From Chara braunii (lineage: Eukaryota; Streptophyta; Charophyceae; Charales; Characeae): DNA of 50,562 nt. Positions 11,001 through 22,840 of this stretch are shown here, piece after piece (within the stretch, counting starts at the first letter, position 1; each line of letters begins with the position of its first letter). Below the pieces are notes generated by a model. That model was not told where the DNA came from. It ran no database searches and worked only from the letters and a program-made list of their open reading frames with translations. The translations under genes were made by a program, and so were the position numbers. The stretch spans positions 2,282,577 to 2,333,138 of the forward strand of contig BFEA01000092.1 of the NCBI GenBank assembly GCA_003427395.1, read 5' to 3'.

Positions 11001-12600
11001 TGCAGCTGGATTTGTTGTGGCTATGAGGGGGGAAGTCAGTCTACCGGTCGGCGGGGAGTTTTTTGAAAGTCCCCTCTTCCTTCTCAATACCATCCTATCG
11101 GTTGACCCATTTGGTTGAGGTCCTCGTTGTACACCCACCCTTCGTAACCATATATTACTGGGATCCACCTATGTAACCTTTGTGGATCCCTTTTGAGTAG
11201 TTGTTCAATAGGGAAGGTATGTTGTGGGTATAGAAGGCAAACAAACTTTGTGCTCAAATGATATTTGTTTTGTATTTGAAGCACCATTGTCTCAACTCAT
11301 ACGCTGTGTGTATCTGGTAAACTCCCCCTCTCATTTTGAAAGGGATTATGTCATCCAGAGAAAACGATTGATATTTAGGGAGATTAAGTGCAAGCATGTG
11401 ATAATCATAACGCTTGACCACATACGTGGGAAGAAGGTCGATAAAATCAACGATTTTGAATTGTTGACCAAAATCATGGATGAATGCAGCTTGCGCCTCA
11501 ATTGGAATATGACGCAATTCGGCCCAATAAAAAATTTTCATAACTTGTTCTCTTCTTTCTTCGAGACCCACATTTTTTTGACAGCTATGGATATATTTTG
11601 ACTTCAAATTTATCCCAATAGAGTTTTTTTCACCCATCCATTTGGTTTTTGTCTTGGTCAAACAGGCATAGCACAGTGAAGACTATGGACGAAACTGAAT
11701 GGATAAAAAAAAAACTCACCACTGCTTCAGGGTTGGTCTTCATTGACTTAACATTTTGCATATCCATTTTATTTTGTCATTCATCGGTTTATATGTGCAA
11801 TCATCATTAAAAAATCAGTTACTTGCATGCTTCGTGTAAAACCGCATCCCTATGTGTCATTTTGTCTGTGGGATATGGCTTCATTATAGTTTTTTCTCCC
11901 CCCTTGTTCTATTACCATCTGTTATGGTAGGAGGAAAAAAAGTAAGAGAAAGTATGCTCAAGCAGATGATAGATTTTTGAGTGGGGCCTTTAATTCATCA
12001 GTCGGAGAACCTGGGGTACCAATTGATGGTCTTGGGATGATGAGAGATTTGTCTGGACTGGTTCTTTCACTCTCTAAGGCCATAATGACTGAAGGGACTT
12101 AGTTGTCGCAGTTGTTTCCTTCTTAGCTGATTGTGCATTTGGTCTACTTGTTTGGGAGGCAGACTATGTGTACTTCCTTGTTCAGTAATTTTTTTTTTTT
12201 TTGTTAATACTTCATTCTCTCCTTCCTCTATCCTTTCTATTTCATCCCCATTACTACCATTGTTCTCATTTTCAACTCCATCTCCTGAACCCCAGATTGT
12301 TGTGCTTGCTTGAATTTTTCTAATTGCTTTGCTTGTTCTGTCTGTTGTAACTTGTATGTATTTGTGAGTTATTCTTTGGAAACCAATACCTTTCCTTGTT
12401 CAAGACATTACAAACGTGAGAAAGCACGTTGGGCATCTTCCTTTCTTTGAGACTGTTATACATTTGTTCCAATCCTTGATCAGATTTTTTCCTCGCCCTT
12501 GGACTGGATCTGCAACTAGTTCGATGATTGGTCTCATGCATGTTCCCTTTTCTCTGTTATTGTCAACGCATTTGTCACTCTTCCCAGCGGGTAACGTTGA
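8100..12600 (-). pseudogene. Probable LINE 5' part / ORF1 remnant
   Basis: No motif is certain here. The assignment rests on position (immediately 5' of the endonuclease on the same strand) and on several minus-strand open pieces with non-random composition: 8,837-9,289, 10,287-10,553, 10,869-11,168 and 11,254-11,661 (135 aa). The end of the 11,254-11,661 piece (QWCFKYKTNII, continuing in another frame) could be an eroded CCHC zinc knuckle of the kind found in plant LINE ORF1, with the later Cys/His replaced. It might instead be unrelated decayed sequence. Confidence 0.35.
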
Positions 12601-12604
12601 GGAC

Positions 12605-12708
12605 TGGCCCAACGTACCACGATGGGCCTAACTGCCTGAAAAGTGTGTGCTTCATGACCCCTCGGTAAAAAAACAGGGATTTAGGCCCCTTGGTACGTCG
12701 ATAAGCCA
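12605..12708. mobile_element. Short inverted-repeat element (104 bp)
   Basis: TGGCCCAACGTACCACGATG followed by GGCCTAA at the left is matched in reverse complement by TTAGGCCCCTTGGTACGTCG then ATAAGCCA at the right. The arms are imperfect and about 28 bp long. The middle is 50 bp with an A-run. It is probably a MITE or foldback; no clear target duplication was found. From here to 13,384 I see nothing else. Confidence 0.45.
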
Positions 12709-13384
12709 CATTCATTGATGGTAGATGAATTAGTAAGACACTAGGATAGTCCCCCCTTGGAGAGAGACTCGAGGGCAGAGCAGAACGGAAGCAGACACGT
12801 GGACGGGTGCCAAAATAATAAGTAGTGATTTGACAGGGAGCCGACTATAGACTATACTAGCGAGAAAAACTTCAACAGTAGGACACCCGTAATGTTAGGA
12901 GTAAGTGGGACGATTGTGACTATCTACCTACAGGACAAGAATGTTATCCTCCAGGAGTTCGCCAACAGAGAAGGACAAGAAAGCAGATAGCGTAACCAAA
13001 AGTAATTAGCAGTATTTTGACCAGGGCAGCGACTTCATCCTATAGTGGAGGGAAGAACTTAGATAGGACGGATATGATAATCCCCTTACCGAACATGAAC
13101 ATTATCCCTCAGGGGATCACCTCCCAGGATATCAAGGACCACCTGATGAATAAAATGAGGCAATATATAACGTTCTTGTTGGTTTCACTTATGAATTATT
13201 AATCCTCCTCGTCTGTACTTATTTGCACCTAGCTTCAGTCGTCAAATATATATATCTTCAATTTTATTTGTCTTATTAGTATTTTTCTTCCTTTTTTACT
13301 CATTTCCCTGTTTTTTTTTTTTTTTCTTCTCTTTTAATCTATTTGTCTTATGTATTATTTGTATCTATTAATAATAATATCAAT

Positions 13385-14150
13385 CAGGGTTACCTGACCG
13401 AACGTTCGGGGGGCTCCGGGCTGGCCCCCGAACGTTCTGGCGTTCGGGGTCCCGTTCGGGGGCCGAACACCTTCAGGTTCAGCCCCCGCCAAAAAATGTT
13501 TCGGGGCCTAAAAATAAGTTTTTTTTCTGATTTTTGTTTTGTCAGTTCTCTATGATGTAACCTACACGCCTATAAATTTTGAAGTCATTCTGCTAAGCCA
13601 AACAAACATTAAAAATCGTCAAAGATGGGGGTGTCAAAACGTGCTCGCCCACTCACTATTTTGTTTTTTTTCACTTTTAACTTTTTGTTTTCACTTTATT
13701 TCGGGGCCTAAAAGGTTTTATTATTTTTTGAAAATTTTTTAATGAGTTATTTATTATGTAAACTACATATCTGTAAATTTTCAGGGTATTTGTCATGCCA
13801 AAAGATAATTAAAAATCGGCAAAGATGGCAGTGTCGAAAAGGTGTTGGCACACTCACTCATTTTAATTCTCTTTCTATTTTTTTTATTTTTATCATAGTG
13901 TTTATTTTCTGTATTTGATTTTTAATTCAAATTTGGCAACGAATTTGGATGTAGTGCCCAAACAAATGTTGTTTAGTTTATTGTTCTCCATAACATATTT
14001 GTTTTCGGAATTTTTTGAAAAACGTTTTTTTTTTTTTTTTTTTTTTTTTTTCGAGTTCGGCCCGAACGGCCGAACGCCTTCCGAAGGGGTCCCGTACGTT
14101 CGGGCGTTCGGGTTCGGGTGTTCGGCCCGTCCCGAACGCCAGTAACCCTG
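13385..14150. mobile_element. hAT-like MITE, copy 1 (766 bp, TSD atatcaat)
   Basis: Termini are CAGGGTTAC... and ...GTAACCCTG, perfectly inverted. The flanking 8-mer ATATCAAT is present at 13,377-13,384 and 14,151-14,158. CAGGG-type ends with 8-bp target duplications are diagnostic of the hAT superfamily. The interior has no transposase. It carries two diverged direct repeats of about 110 bp with a spacing near 200 bp (about 13,545-13,655 and 13,742-13,860). Both subterminal zones are dense in CGTTCGGG-type motifs, probably transposase-binding sites by analogy with other hAT elements. An imperfect palindrome lies at about 13,398-13,440. Confidence 0.9.
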
Positions 14151-14379
14151 ATATCAATAATAATACCAATAATAATACTTATAAACCCAATAATCCTTAA
14201 TGTTGCCTTGGAAGATTCCCCTCAAAGGTTGAGAGTTGGGATAACATTGGTGATGAGATAGAGAAGGGGGCGAGAGGATGCGATGTACTGACCTCGTATG
14301 TCTTTTTATCGTGATTTTGTGATGAGAAGAACCTACCAACCCCATTCTTTATGTGTTGTATTCCTTAACAATCATGCCC

Positions 14380-14900
14380 ACCATTTCTCCTTCCATCCCC
14401 CATTTCATGTTGTTTTCCTGAATATACAGCTGAGATGAGGAAAAGTTATCAGTCCCAACGTTCACACCCTGACTTCCTTAGCACCCCTACTCTTCATTTT
14501 TCCTTCCTTTTTCCACCCCTTTTAGCGATGTCGGATCTTTACTTCACTTCGTTTGTAATCACTTGAGTTGAGCGACAATCTGATATTATCCCTGGATATA
14601 CTTATGTGAAGAGGAGACCATACCAATCCCAACCTTAACATACCGTTTTTATTAGCAATCCTCCTCACTATCCCCCCTTCCATCTCCCTCTTCCCGATGT
14701 TACTCCTAAGCATATATCCGAGATGAGGAGAAGCTACCAATCTTCGTGTTCACATCCCTTCTTCCTTAGCAACCCTTCCTATCATCTCTCCTCCCTTCTC
14801 CCTCTCCCTTTAGTGATGTCGGACTTTCACTTTCTCCGTTCGTTTACTTCCTTTATAATCACTCGAGATGGGATGCCACCTGGTAAGGGATAATGATTAA
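14380..14900. repeat. Diverged tandem repeat (C/T-rich)
   Basis: The block GAGATGAGGAAAAGTTATCA...TTCACACCCTGACTTCCTTAGC...TTTAGCGATGTCGGA (about 14,430-14,540) recurs as GAGATGAGGAGAAGCTACCA...TTCACATCCCTTCTTCCTTAGC...TTTAGTGATGTCGGA (about 14,720-14,825). A weaker intermediate unit lies near 14,610-14,680. The plus strand is pyrimidine-rich. No coding potential is seen. Confidence 0.6.
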
Positions 14901-15149
14901 CCTCCTTGTCTCATTTCCTTCTAATCGTTAATCCTACATCCTTTGCAGTCGCTCTCTCGCTTCTGCATCATCCGATTACCTTATTCCTCCACTTTTATGG
15001 ATTTCATCAACATCTCACTGTTACGGTTGAGTGTTGCACTAAACTCTCAATCGAGGCGACCTACTTCTGATGATTACTAGTATGTACCCTTACTTAACGT
15101 TGCACCCACTGCCGATGTGTGTTGTCAGCGATTTGTATTCCCTATAGGG

Positions 15150-15600
15150 CAAATCGATATCTCCTCTGTATAATAAGTTGTTATCTCTGTTTGATAAATC
15201 CCTTACTAATACGAACTGTTTTAGTAACTCTTTTTGAAAAACAGCTCATGAACTTCAAAGAGCTAGCCATCATTTCCCTCCTCTTTCCTTGTATCGAAAA
15301 CATCAATTCCGGTATGTTGTTGACTGTTGAAGCGCCTGCGAAGTTCAACAATTTTTCTTGCGCTAAGAATTTAATTAGTTTTTGCTATGCCGATTTGTCT
15401 GTTTGAAAAAGTATCTTCCTCATACGAACTGTCTTACTGACTCATTCAGAAAAATGGTTTATGATGTTACGAAGGACAACCAGTAACGCCCTCCTCTACC
15501 TTGCACATAAATTTTTATTCTCAGTTTGTTGTTGACTTGTGACTGAACTTGTGGATTTTAGCAACATTCTCTTGCCCTAAGGACTAGTTAGCAACTGCTA
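15150..15600. repeat. Diverged tandem repeat, period about 210 bp
   Basis: TGTTTGATAAATCCCTTACTAATACGAACTGTTTTAG (split in the genome around 15,190-15,225) returns at about 15,400-15,435 as TGTTTGAAAAAGTATCTTCCTCATACGAACTGTCTTAC. It is followed in both units by TCCTCT..CCTTG and by TTGTTGACT. No gene is seen between 14,900 and 15,960. Confidence 0.55.
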
Positions 15601-15969
15601 ATCACAATTTGTACTCTTCAAAACATCAAATTCACAGATATTTTATATTGGTTTTACAATCTTCATAATATTGCGTCATTACCTCACACTTCGGCGTTGA
15701 CTCAAAGCTCTTTTCATGGAAATCCATTGATGACGATGAAAGCAGCAGTGAACATCGCCACCATTTGAGCCTCATGCCATCCATACTAATTATCGGATGT
15801 TGGCTATGAAGATACTATGTGAAATCCACAGTTATAGTAGCGAGAACCAACCTAGTTTCTTGTCGTGCATCAGGAGATCATTCCACATCGGCATGTGATG
15901 TGGATTCTCCCATCGCCTCTAGTTTACACTCGCACGTGCGTTAAACGCCTCCACCTTGCTAGTAGAGCT

Positions 15970-16560
15970 CTATTTTGGATTTTTGTTGCAAGTTGATTTA
16001 ACCGTAAGGTTGTGGAGAAATTGAATACACCTATTCACCCTTCCTACTGGACTTGCCCAGATCCAGGAATCAATGTAGAGGCAGTTAGGCCTGAAGGCCA
16101 ACCATTCGTCCTTATGCCATAAAACCATTATCTTGAAAACTTAACTAGATGGGAACAATATAACCTCTTCTGATTGGGATTTTCGCAATTTATGGTCTGC
16201 AGTTGGCGGGTACAGAGAATAATAACTTCCTCTATTAAATGCATGTGTACCACATTACCTACCAAATTAGGCTGATTCTTTATGGCTACCCAGTCACTAA
16301 CCTCCAACTTGGGTCTCTTTCTAAGAATTTTAATCCAATCTGAAGGTACCATCTCAATCAAATTTTCAAATGCAAATATTGACCAATGACTGTAACTCAA
16401 ACGGGATCGTAGCTCCTCAAAAGAACACCAATCTCTTGACTCCTGGCACTATACAATAGGACATTCTTAACCCAAACCCGCCAAGGAGACTCCATACTAT
16501 GTAGTGTCCTCCGTTGTGAATTTGTGATCCATCTATTATTAAAGATAGGTTGTTGACACA
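15970..16560 (-). pseudogene. LINE fragment c (C-terminal region)
   Basis: Minus-strand open pieces at 16,397-16,672 and 16,128-16,400 contain QPIFNNRWITNSQRRTLHSM. They parallel PLLNNCWIKDLKGCVLHCI of the LINE remnant at about 4,850, so this is the post-RT region of the same LINE family. Near 15,985 the sequence GTTGCAAGTTGATTTAACCG resembles 3,103-3,120 and 4,596-4,610. It is a fragment only, with no A-tail recognised. Confidence 0.55.
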
Positions 16561-18120
16561 AGCATAAGACACAGACACAGAGACGAAATTGGCAACAGGA
16601 CAATCTTATGATTAAAAACAATATGAAGTCATTCAGTGCCCCAGAAAGTGAACCAGACAGCATTCCCCCCAACTCGTACTGATCTTGCCAACATCACAAC
16701 CGAAAGGTAGTCCCTCTATCCAATCCCAACAGTTGGTGGTAAGTGAACCGACCAGTTGTCCAATCTCAATCGATACCCGTTTGTGCCCACCCCCTTATAA
16801 CAGGTAATCAATCACGCTGAGCACAAGATAAGAACAACAACAGAGGTTTACTGCAATCCACTGCAACAATCATCACAAAGTTTTGGAAGAGTCGCTCATG
16901 GAAAAATAGATGACAACGAAAATTACACTCGCCCCGTAGTGGTGGTCGTCATTTGTATCGGGATCCTGTCGAGATGCCTGATACCATCCCGTTGAGACGT
17001 GAAAGAGAGATGGTGGAGAACAGGGGTGGAGTTAGGGAGTTGATCAAGCATGACAACGGCAGCACACAACACACGCCATAGACTCACATTGTACACAATC
17101 TACTGTGAGACTCATAATGTAAACTAAAAAATAAATGAGAATAAAAATTGTTGTTCGAGTATATCCCCAGTGAACTTACTACAGTGAGTGGACTTGTCCC
17201 ACAACACAACTCAGAAGACTTCATTTTTTACGAACCAGATGCAGACCAGATTTGCTTTTCAAAAAAATATCATAGTAACCAGATCCAAACTGGATTTGGC
17301 CTTCAAGCAATTTTCAAACTGCATCTAACCCATAACTGTGTTTTTGAAATTTTCCTATTTGCGCTCGACCCAGTTGGGAATGCGAAAAAATGCTCCACCG
17401 CATCCAACCCAGCTAGGACCCACACAACAACCACATGTGGCCCGTCGAGGCCCACCCATGCCCACCTATAACCCACCCACGTCCAACCATGCCCCAATTC
17501 CGCCCAACGTTGTTCCAAGGTTGCTTTCATTGTTCCGTACCACAGTGTCATCCCTTACCCCTCCCGAGTCCATACCTCGTTCCCTGCCCCGACTCTCGAC
17601 AAGTTGGAGTGGAATCGAAAATCTGAAATTGAAACCAAGTTTGCCCAGCCTTACAAAGGTTGTGCCGCCCCTTGAGCTCCCGTCTGCCCGATTCCAGCCT
17701 CGAAAAACTTGTCTAATGTTAAGAACTTTTGAATGTAGATAACCTTATTTGCAATCCGATACAGTGTGTCCAGGCCCCTCAAAGCACCTTGGGCAACGAA
17801 AAAGTGGTCTGGACTTTTTTCGTTCGCAACCCACCTTGGGCAATGCTTTCAGCTTGGATTTTTCTGCCTGTAACCCACCCATGCCCACCTGTAACCCACC
17901 GGGGCTAGGGACCAGGGGTATTGGAAATTTGGAAAATCGGGTACTTAGATGTATCGGAATACATATGTATGTGTGTGTGCGTGTGTGTGTGTGTGTATGT
18001 ATATATATATTAGGGATCCTAGTTCGGGTCATCCGAGGAGGTTTCCACCCAACTGTGGCCCGTAACTAGGCTATCCCAGCAGTCGGGAAGCCCAACCAGA
18101 GTTACCTTTTTCAAAATTGC
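16560..18120. other. No gene seen; C-rich CCCACC stretches
   Basis: The stretch 17,400-17,900 contains many ACCCACC/CCCACCTG motifs and three local repeats of a CACCTTGGGCAA-like phrase. A minus-strand ORF (17,745-18,032) ends in CPRCFEGPGHTVSDC, close to a retroelement zinc knuckle (Cx2Cx5Hx4C instead of Cx2Cx4Hx4C). It has no other gag context, so I do not call a gene. A GT/TA microsatellite lies at about 17,966-18,010. Confidence 0.3.
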
Positions 18121-18184
18121 ACATGCGCCAAACCCGTCGGTTGTAGTTGGGCCGGGTGATTTGCAGCCACCACCACATGATTGC

Positions 18185-18365
18185 AGACTCTGTCCCACAT
18201 GCTACACACACAGTCATCAAAATAATATTGGGCAATAATTGAGGCTAAAGTACCGCTACATAATCCTCTAACCTAACTTAACTGGTCCCACAAGCCAAGC
18301 ACACACTCATCAAAATAGTCGTGGGCAATAATAGGGGCTAGAGTACCGCTACACAATCCTCTGAC
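18185..18365. repeat. Tandem repeat of about 115 bp (two units)
   Basis: CACACAGTCATCAAAATAAT...GGGCAATAATTGAGGCTAAAG-type sequence at about 18,205-18,275 recurs at 18,300-18,365 as CACACTCATCAAAATAGTCG...GGGCAATAATAGGGGCTAGAG. Each is followed by TACCGCTACA.AATCCTCT. It is non-coding. Confidence 0.6.
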
Positions 18366-18419
18366 TTGTAGTGGATCTCGAGAGCCGTAAAACATACTAT
18401 CCCTACTTTGGAGAGCACG

Positions 18420-18774
18420 GGCGTAAGCAGAGGTGTCTTGTAGGTTAGCGAACCCCTTGTAGACGACTAAAACAACAAAGGTTTGAGACGACTATATTAA
18501 AATTATATAGAATGCAAACCCCTTGGAGAGCACGGGCGTAAGCAGAGGTGTCTTGTAGGTTAGCGCACCCCTACTGCTTGTCTCTTATACACATCTAGAT
18601 GTGTATAAGAGACAGGGCGTAAGCAGAGGTGTCTTGTAGGTTAGCGAACCCCTTGTAGACGACTAAAACAACAAAGGTTTGAGACGACTATATTAAAATT
18701 ATATAGAATGCAAACCCCTTGGAGAGCACGGGCGTAAGCAGAGGTGTCTTGTAGGTTAGCGCACCCCTACTGCT
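18420..18774. other. Assembly artefact: identical 159-bp duplication around an adapter junction
   Basis: Bases 18,420-18,578 and 18,616-18,774 read the same. Between them lies an adapter palindrome, TGTCTCTTATACACATCT followed by AGATGTGTATAAGAGACAG (18,579-18,615). This is two Tn5 mosaic ends head to head, as in Nextera mate-pair circularisation junctions. The duplication is therefore very likely an artefact of an untrimmed read and not biology. A genuine-looking shorter tandem of the GAGAGCACGGGCGTAAGCAG phrase exists within each copy. Confidence 0.9.
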
Positions 18775-18779
18775 GGGCA

Positions 18780-21224
18780 GAATGAGACCTGACTCTGAGG
18801 CGATGCTTTCATTGACGCAAATTCGCGACAACAGCGAAGGACAAGGGGTGACGGTGAGCGACTATCCTCGGAGGCAAGTCCGAGTGGGCAGGTACTTACT
18901 TGGATGTGGGCAGTGGTGACATCAAGCGAAGAGGAAATGCCTCAAGCATCAAAGGCAACCAGGGTTTTGGGTGAAAAAATGCTACAATCATCATCATCGT
19001 CATCATTATTATTAGTAGTAGCAATATGACGGTTAAGAAAAGGCTTCAAGTGGTAAGGGAGACTAGGGTTACTAATGAAGAAACATAACAACTATCATTA
19101 TCGCTATCATCAACACTATCATCATCACTTAGAACAACAACTCTGCATCGGGAATAACGTTTTACGGAGATGAGTTTTAACCGCACGACAATCGTCACTA
19201 TGCTTGTGATTAGCGAGCAAGATGAGTAGTATCATCAAGGGTGAGTTTTATCTGTTGGGATAATCGATTAATCTGTTATCGATTTCCAAGCTATATGTTG
19301 TCATGGTTCACGTGTGCGATAATGTTATCAATGATTGTGAGGGCAGCGATGCTATGGAGCAACCTCATCGTCGTCCTCCCCCTCCTTCTTTCATTTCTTA
19401 TTCAATTTGTGTTCTTCCTCTGTAACAGAGGTTTGCCCGTTGACCTTTATCTCCTTCTTCACTTCCCCCCTCCCCTTCCTTCCCTCTCCTTTTCCTCCTT
19501 CCCCGCCTTCCTCTCCCCCTTCACTCCGTTTTTCTTTGCTTCTTGGAGATCTACCCCCTTGATTTGTTGATGGGATGGAAAGGGAGCGGTAAGCAGAGAG
19601 GAAGTAGAGGAAGGATGAGTCTGAGAGGGGTGGGGAGAAGGAGGAGGAGATGATTGGGAGAAAATGAGAGAAGCGAGCGAAAAGGGGATTGAGATTGTTT
19701 ATTTTGTTGAAGACGAGAGGGAATAGGGAGGAACATCTGATCATGAAACATTGCGTACATTAAGGGATTGGGCGAAGAGTGGGTGCAAAAGGAGAATAAG
19801 ACAATTGTGACATCGTTTAACGACATCTTCTTTTTATGTTTAATTTTATATTAGGTATATCAAAATATGTTTTTTTTATTAGTAATCCTTTTTGAGTTTC
19901 TTTTTGTTCATTTTTCATCTTTATTACGCATATTTTGGTATCGTCTATTTGTACTATAAACTATGTGTTTTAAATTTTAAGTTTTGATCCTGTCATAGCT
20001 CGTTTTTTTAATTTAAAATTTCAATTAGTTCTTAATATTCATCTACTTATCATATTAGTAATTATTTTCAATAGTATCACATGGTTTTAGTTTTTATCAC
20101 ATTTATCCGTTTTTATAAACTACTATTAGAGGTTGCTTATGTTTTTCGCTCAAATTACTTTATTTGTTGGTCTATTGGATGTTGTCGAGGTTACTTCTTT
20201 GAATTACTTTCACCATCTACTAGGGGATATTGTGCATTCGAAAAACTAAAATTTTGCATCGAGTATGGTGGAAATGCTCCTTGAAGCTGGAATTATAGTT
20301 CATTTGTAGTCAAAGTATTAGGTATTGAGCACAATTTTAATTATTTAAAGAAAAAATAAACTATATAGAATATGGGGCAAACTCAATGCAAAACACATGT
20401 GATGGAGTCTGTGCTAGATAATGTTAACAAACAAAGAAACAAATGTCTAATATACAAATCCTAACCACAATGGGAATGAACAAAAGAAAAATCTCAGAAT
20501 TATGAAGACCAATAGCTTACGTTATAAAAACAAAACATAAGATATATCATAAGAAAATATTATGTTTTCGTAATCCCACACAAACGGATGATTTCAAGGA
20601 GATGGGTAAATGTAACCTAAGAATTGAAACTATAAGGAGCAACCATATACAACAATGGCGAGGGTCATGTATTTAAAAAAAAAAACTAAAAAAATTATAT
20701 TGTGCAAAAAAAAAAAAAAAGTTGCGAAACAACTTTTGCCTCAATCTCACATTGAAATTTCTTGTCAAATTAAAGATAAATTAATAAAAAAATATTTCTA
20801 TTTATAGTTTTGTATTTACTTTTGGCTCGGTCGGGCAAGTGGTCTTGGACTATTTTCGTAATGCAGGAAAAGATAAAATTTGTATTGCGGGCCTAGTTCC
20901 GAAGGAAATATACATGTGTTTTTTTTTCTTTTTTCTTCAAACCACCACTACCTTCAAACCTTTTTTTTTAAGGTGGAAGAAAATTGTGCGCCAAACTTTG
21001 TCGAAGTACGAAAGTGACCTTTTTTTTTTTTTTTACTTTTGGTTGGCGTGACCAATCATTTGGTTTGATACCATCCGACCTTAGAAGATTCCGGTATATG
21101 TTATATTTACTTTTAACTTCTTACGTTGAAAGGTAATGGTGGTTTAAAAATTGTGAAAAAAAAAATTGACACTGTTTCATCACCTCTATAAATGTACGTG
21201 AAATCAACCGTCGAGAAGAATACA
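18780..21224. other. No gene seen; AT-rich with simple repeats
   Basis: An ATC/ATT trinucleotide run lies at about 18,986-19,020, with further ATCATC stretches to 19,130. At 19,380-19,700 the strand changes from C/T-rich to G/A-rich. From 19,820 to 21,224 the sequence is AT-rich with many A and T runs. Open frames here are short and unremarkable. Confidence 0.5.
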
Positions 21225-21232
21225 TTATCATG

Positions 21233-21995
21233 CAGGGTCACTAGCCCGTACGTACGGAGGTCCCCGGGCAGACCTCCGTACGTACGGGCGTTCGGGGTCC
21301 GAACCCGACGGCGTTTGGCCCCTGCCAAAAATTATTTCGGGGCCCAAAAATAATTATTTTTTTCTGAATTTGTTTTGTGAATTCTCTATGACGTGAGGTA
21401 CATGCCCGTAAATTTTCAAGCCATTTGGCTAAGCCAAATAAGAATTAAAAATCGCCAAAGATGGCGGTGTTAAAACATGCTCGCTTATGTATTTTTTCAT
21501 TTTTTACTTTTTGTTTTCACTTTAGTTTGGGGTCTAAACAATTTTATTATTTTTTGAAATTTTTTTAGTGGGTTTTATATTATGTGAAGTACACATCTGT
21601 AAAATTTCAAGGCATTTAGCTATGCCAAAAAAAAAAAGAAAAATCGCCAAAGATGGCGGTGTCGAAAACATGCTCTCGCACTCACTAAATTTAATTCTCT
21701 TTTTATTTTTATTTATTTTTATTATTAGTATTTATTTTTCATATTTTATTTTTATTTTAAATTTGGTAAGGAATTCGGATGTAATGCTCAGGCAAATCTT
21801 GTTTAATTTATTTTTCTACATAACCTATATTTTTTTCAGATTTTTTTCATGATTTTTTTTTTTTTATTTTTTTTTTTTATTTTTTTTTTTTGGGTTCGCG
21901 TCCATCCCGAAAGGCCGAACGCATCCCCAAGGGACCCCATACGTTCGGGCGTTTGGGTTCGGGCGTTCGGCCCGTCCCGAGCGCCGGTTACCCTG
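21233..21995. mobile_element. hAT-like MITE, copy 2 (763 bp, TSD ttatcatg)
   Basis: It begins CAGGGTCACTAGCCCG and ends GGTTACCCTG. The 8-mer TTATCATG flanks it at 21,225-21,232 and 21,996-22,003. At 21,245-21,288 there is a perfect 18-bp stem: CCCGTACGTACGGAGGTC, loop of 8, then its exact complement. The interior carries two diverged units, each with AAATCGCCAAAGATGGCGGT, a phrase which itself can fold (CGCCA/TGGCG). No transposase ORF is present. The T-rich run before the right end varies between copies. Confidence 0.92.
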
Positions 21996-22108
21996 TTATC
22001 ATGTATATTCTAGTTACACAGAGACAAAATTCATTACAACTTGCTCAGTAACTTTGAATGAAACTAATAATAAAACAAATCAAAATAGACGCATGTTTTG
22101 ACTACAGC

Positions 22109-22840
22109 CAGGGTCACCAGCCCGGACGTACGGAGGTCCCCAGGCAGACCTTCGTACGTACGGGCGTTCGGGGTCCCGTACTGGGTTCGAACCCGACGGC
22201 GTTCGGCCCCCTCCAAAAATCATTTTGGGGTCTAAAAATAATTATTTTTTTTTGAATGTTTTTTTGTGATTTCTCTATGACGTGAGGTACATGTCTGTAA
22301 AGTTTTAAGTCATTTGGTTAAGCCAAATAAGAATTAAAAATCGTCAAAGATGGCGGTGTCAAAATGTGCTCGCCCACGTATTGTTTCACTTTTCACTTTT
22401 TGTTTTCACTTTAGCTCGGAGTTTAAACAATTTTATTATTTTTTGAAACTTTTTAAGTGGGTTTTGTATTATGTGAAGAACACATGTGTAAATTTTCAGG
22501 GAATTTAACTATGCAAAAAAAAAAAAAAAAAATCGCCAAAGATGGCGGTGTCGAAAACATGCTCGTGCACTCACTAAATTTAATTCTCTTTTTATTTTTA
22601 TTATTAATATTTTTTTTTTTATTTTATTTTTATTTCAAATTTGGTAAGGAATTCGGATGTAATGTTTCGGCAAATCTTGTTTAATTTATTTTTCTCCATA
22701 ATATTTTTTTTTTCATATTTTTTTATGAGTTTTTTTTTTTTTTTTTTTTTTTGTCCCCGTTCGGCTCGAACGGCCGAACGCATTCCCAAAAGGTCCCATA
22801 TGTTCGGGCGTTCGGCCCGTCCCGAACGCTGGTTACCCTC
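22109..22840. mobile_element. hAT-like MITE, copy 3 (732 bp, TSD actacagc)
   Basis: It begins CAGGGTCACCAGCCCG and ends GGTTACCCTC, with the terminal G changed to C. The 8-mer ACTACAGC flanks it at 22,101-22,108 and 22,841-22,848. It is closely related to copy 2, which ends only 113 bp upstream. The separate target duplications show two independent insertions and not a tandem duplication. The subterminal stem (22,121-22,164) has two mismatches relative to copy 2. Confidence 0.92.

Larger units (their letters stand above)
3121..12600 (-). mobile_element. Decayed near-full-length LINE (plant L1-like), interrupted by insertions
   Basis: Read on the minus strand, the order is possible ORF1 (about 12.6-8.1 kb), AP-type endonuclease (about 7.9-6.9 kb), reverse transcriptase (about 6.4-5.5 kb), C-terminal zinc-finger-like region (about 5.1-3.4 kb), 3' UTR core (3,206-3,253) and an A-tail seen as a T-run at 3,121-3,137. 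This is the standard order of plant L1-type elements. Frames are broken many times. Two later insertions interrupt it: a tiny A-tailed retro-insert at 3,307-3,388 and a 3'-end LINE copy at about 4,381-4,520. The 5' boundary near 12.6 kb is a guess; I found no target-site duplication for the whole element. Confidence 0.7.

Noticed and set aside
17745-18032. Gag-type zinc knuckle gene on the minus strand
   Set aside because: CPRCFEGPGHTVSDC has one residue too many between the second Cys and His, and no neighbouring retroelement domain was found.
18579-18615. A native palindromic element or Tn5-like insertion
   Set aside because: The sequence is the engineered mosaic end used in library preparation, doubled head to head, with identical flanks on both sides; an adapter artefact explains all of it.
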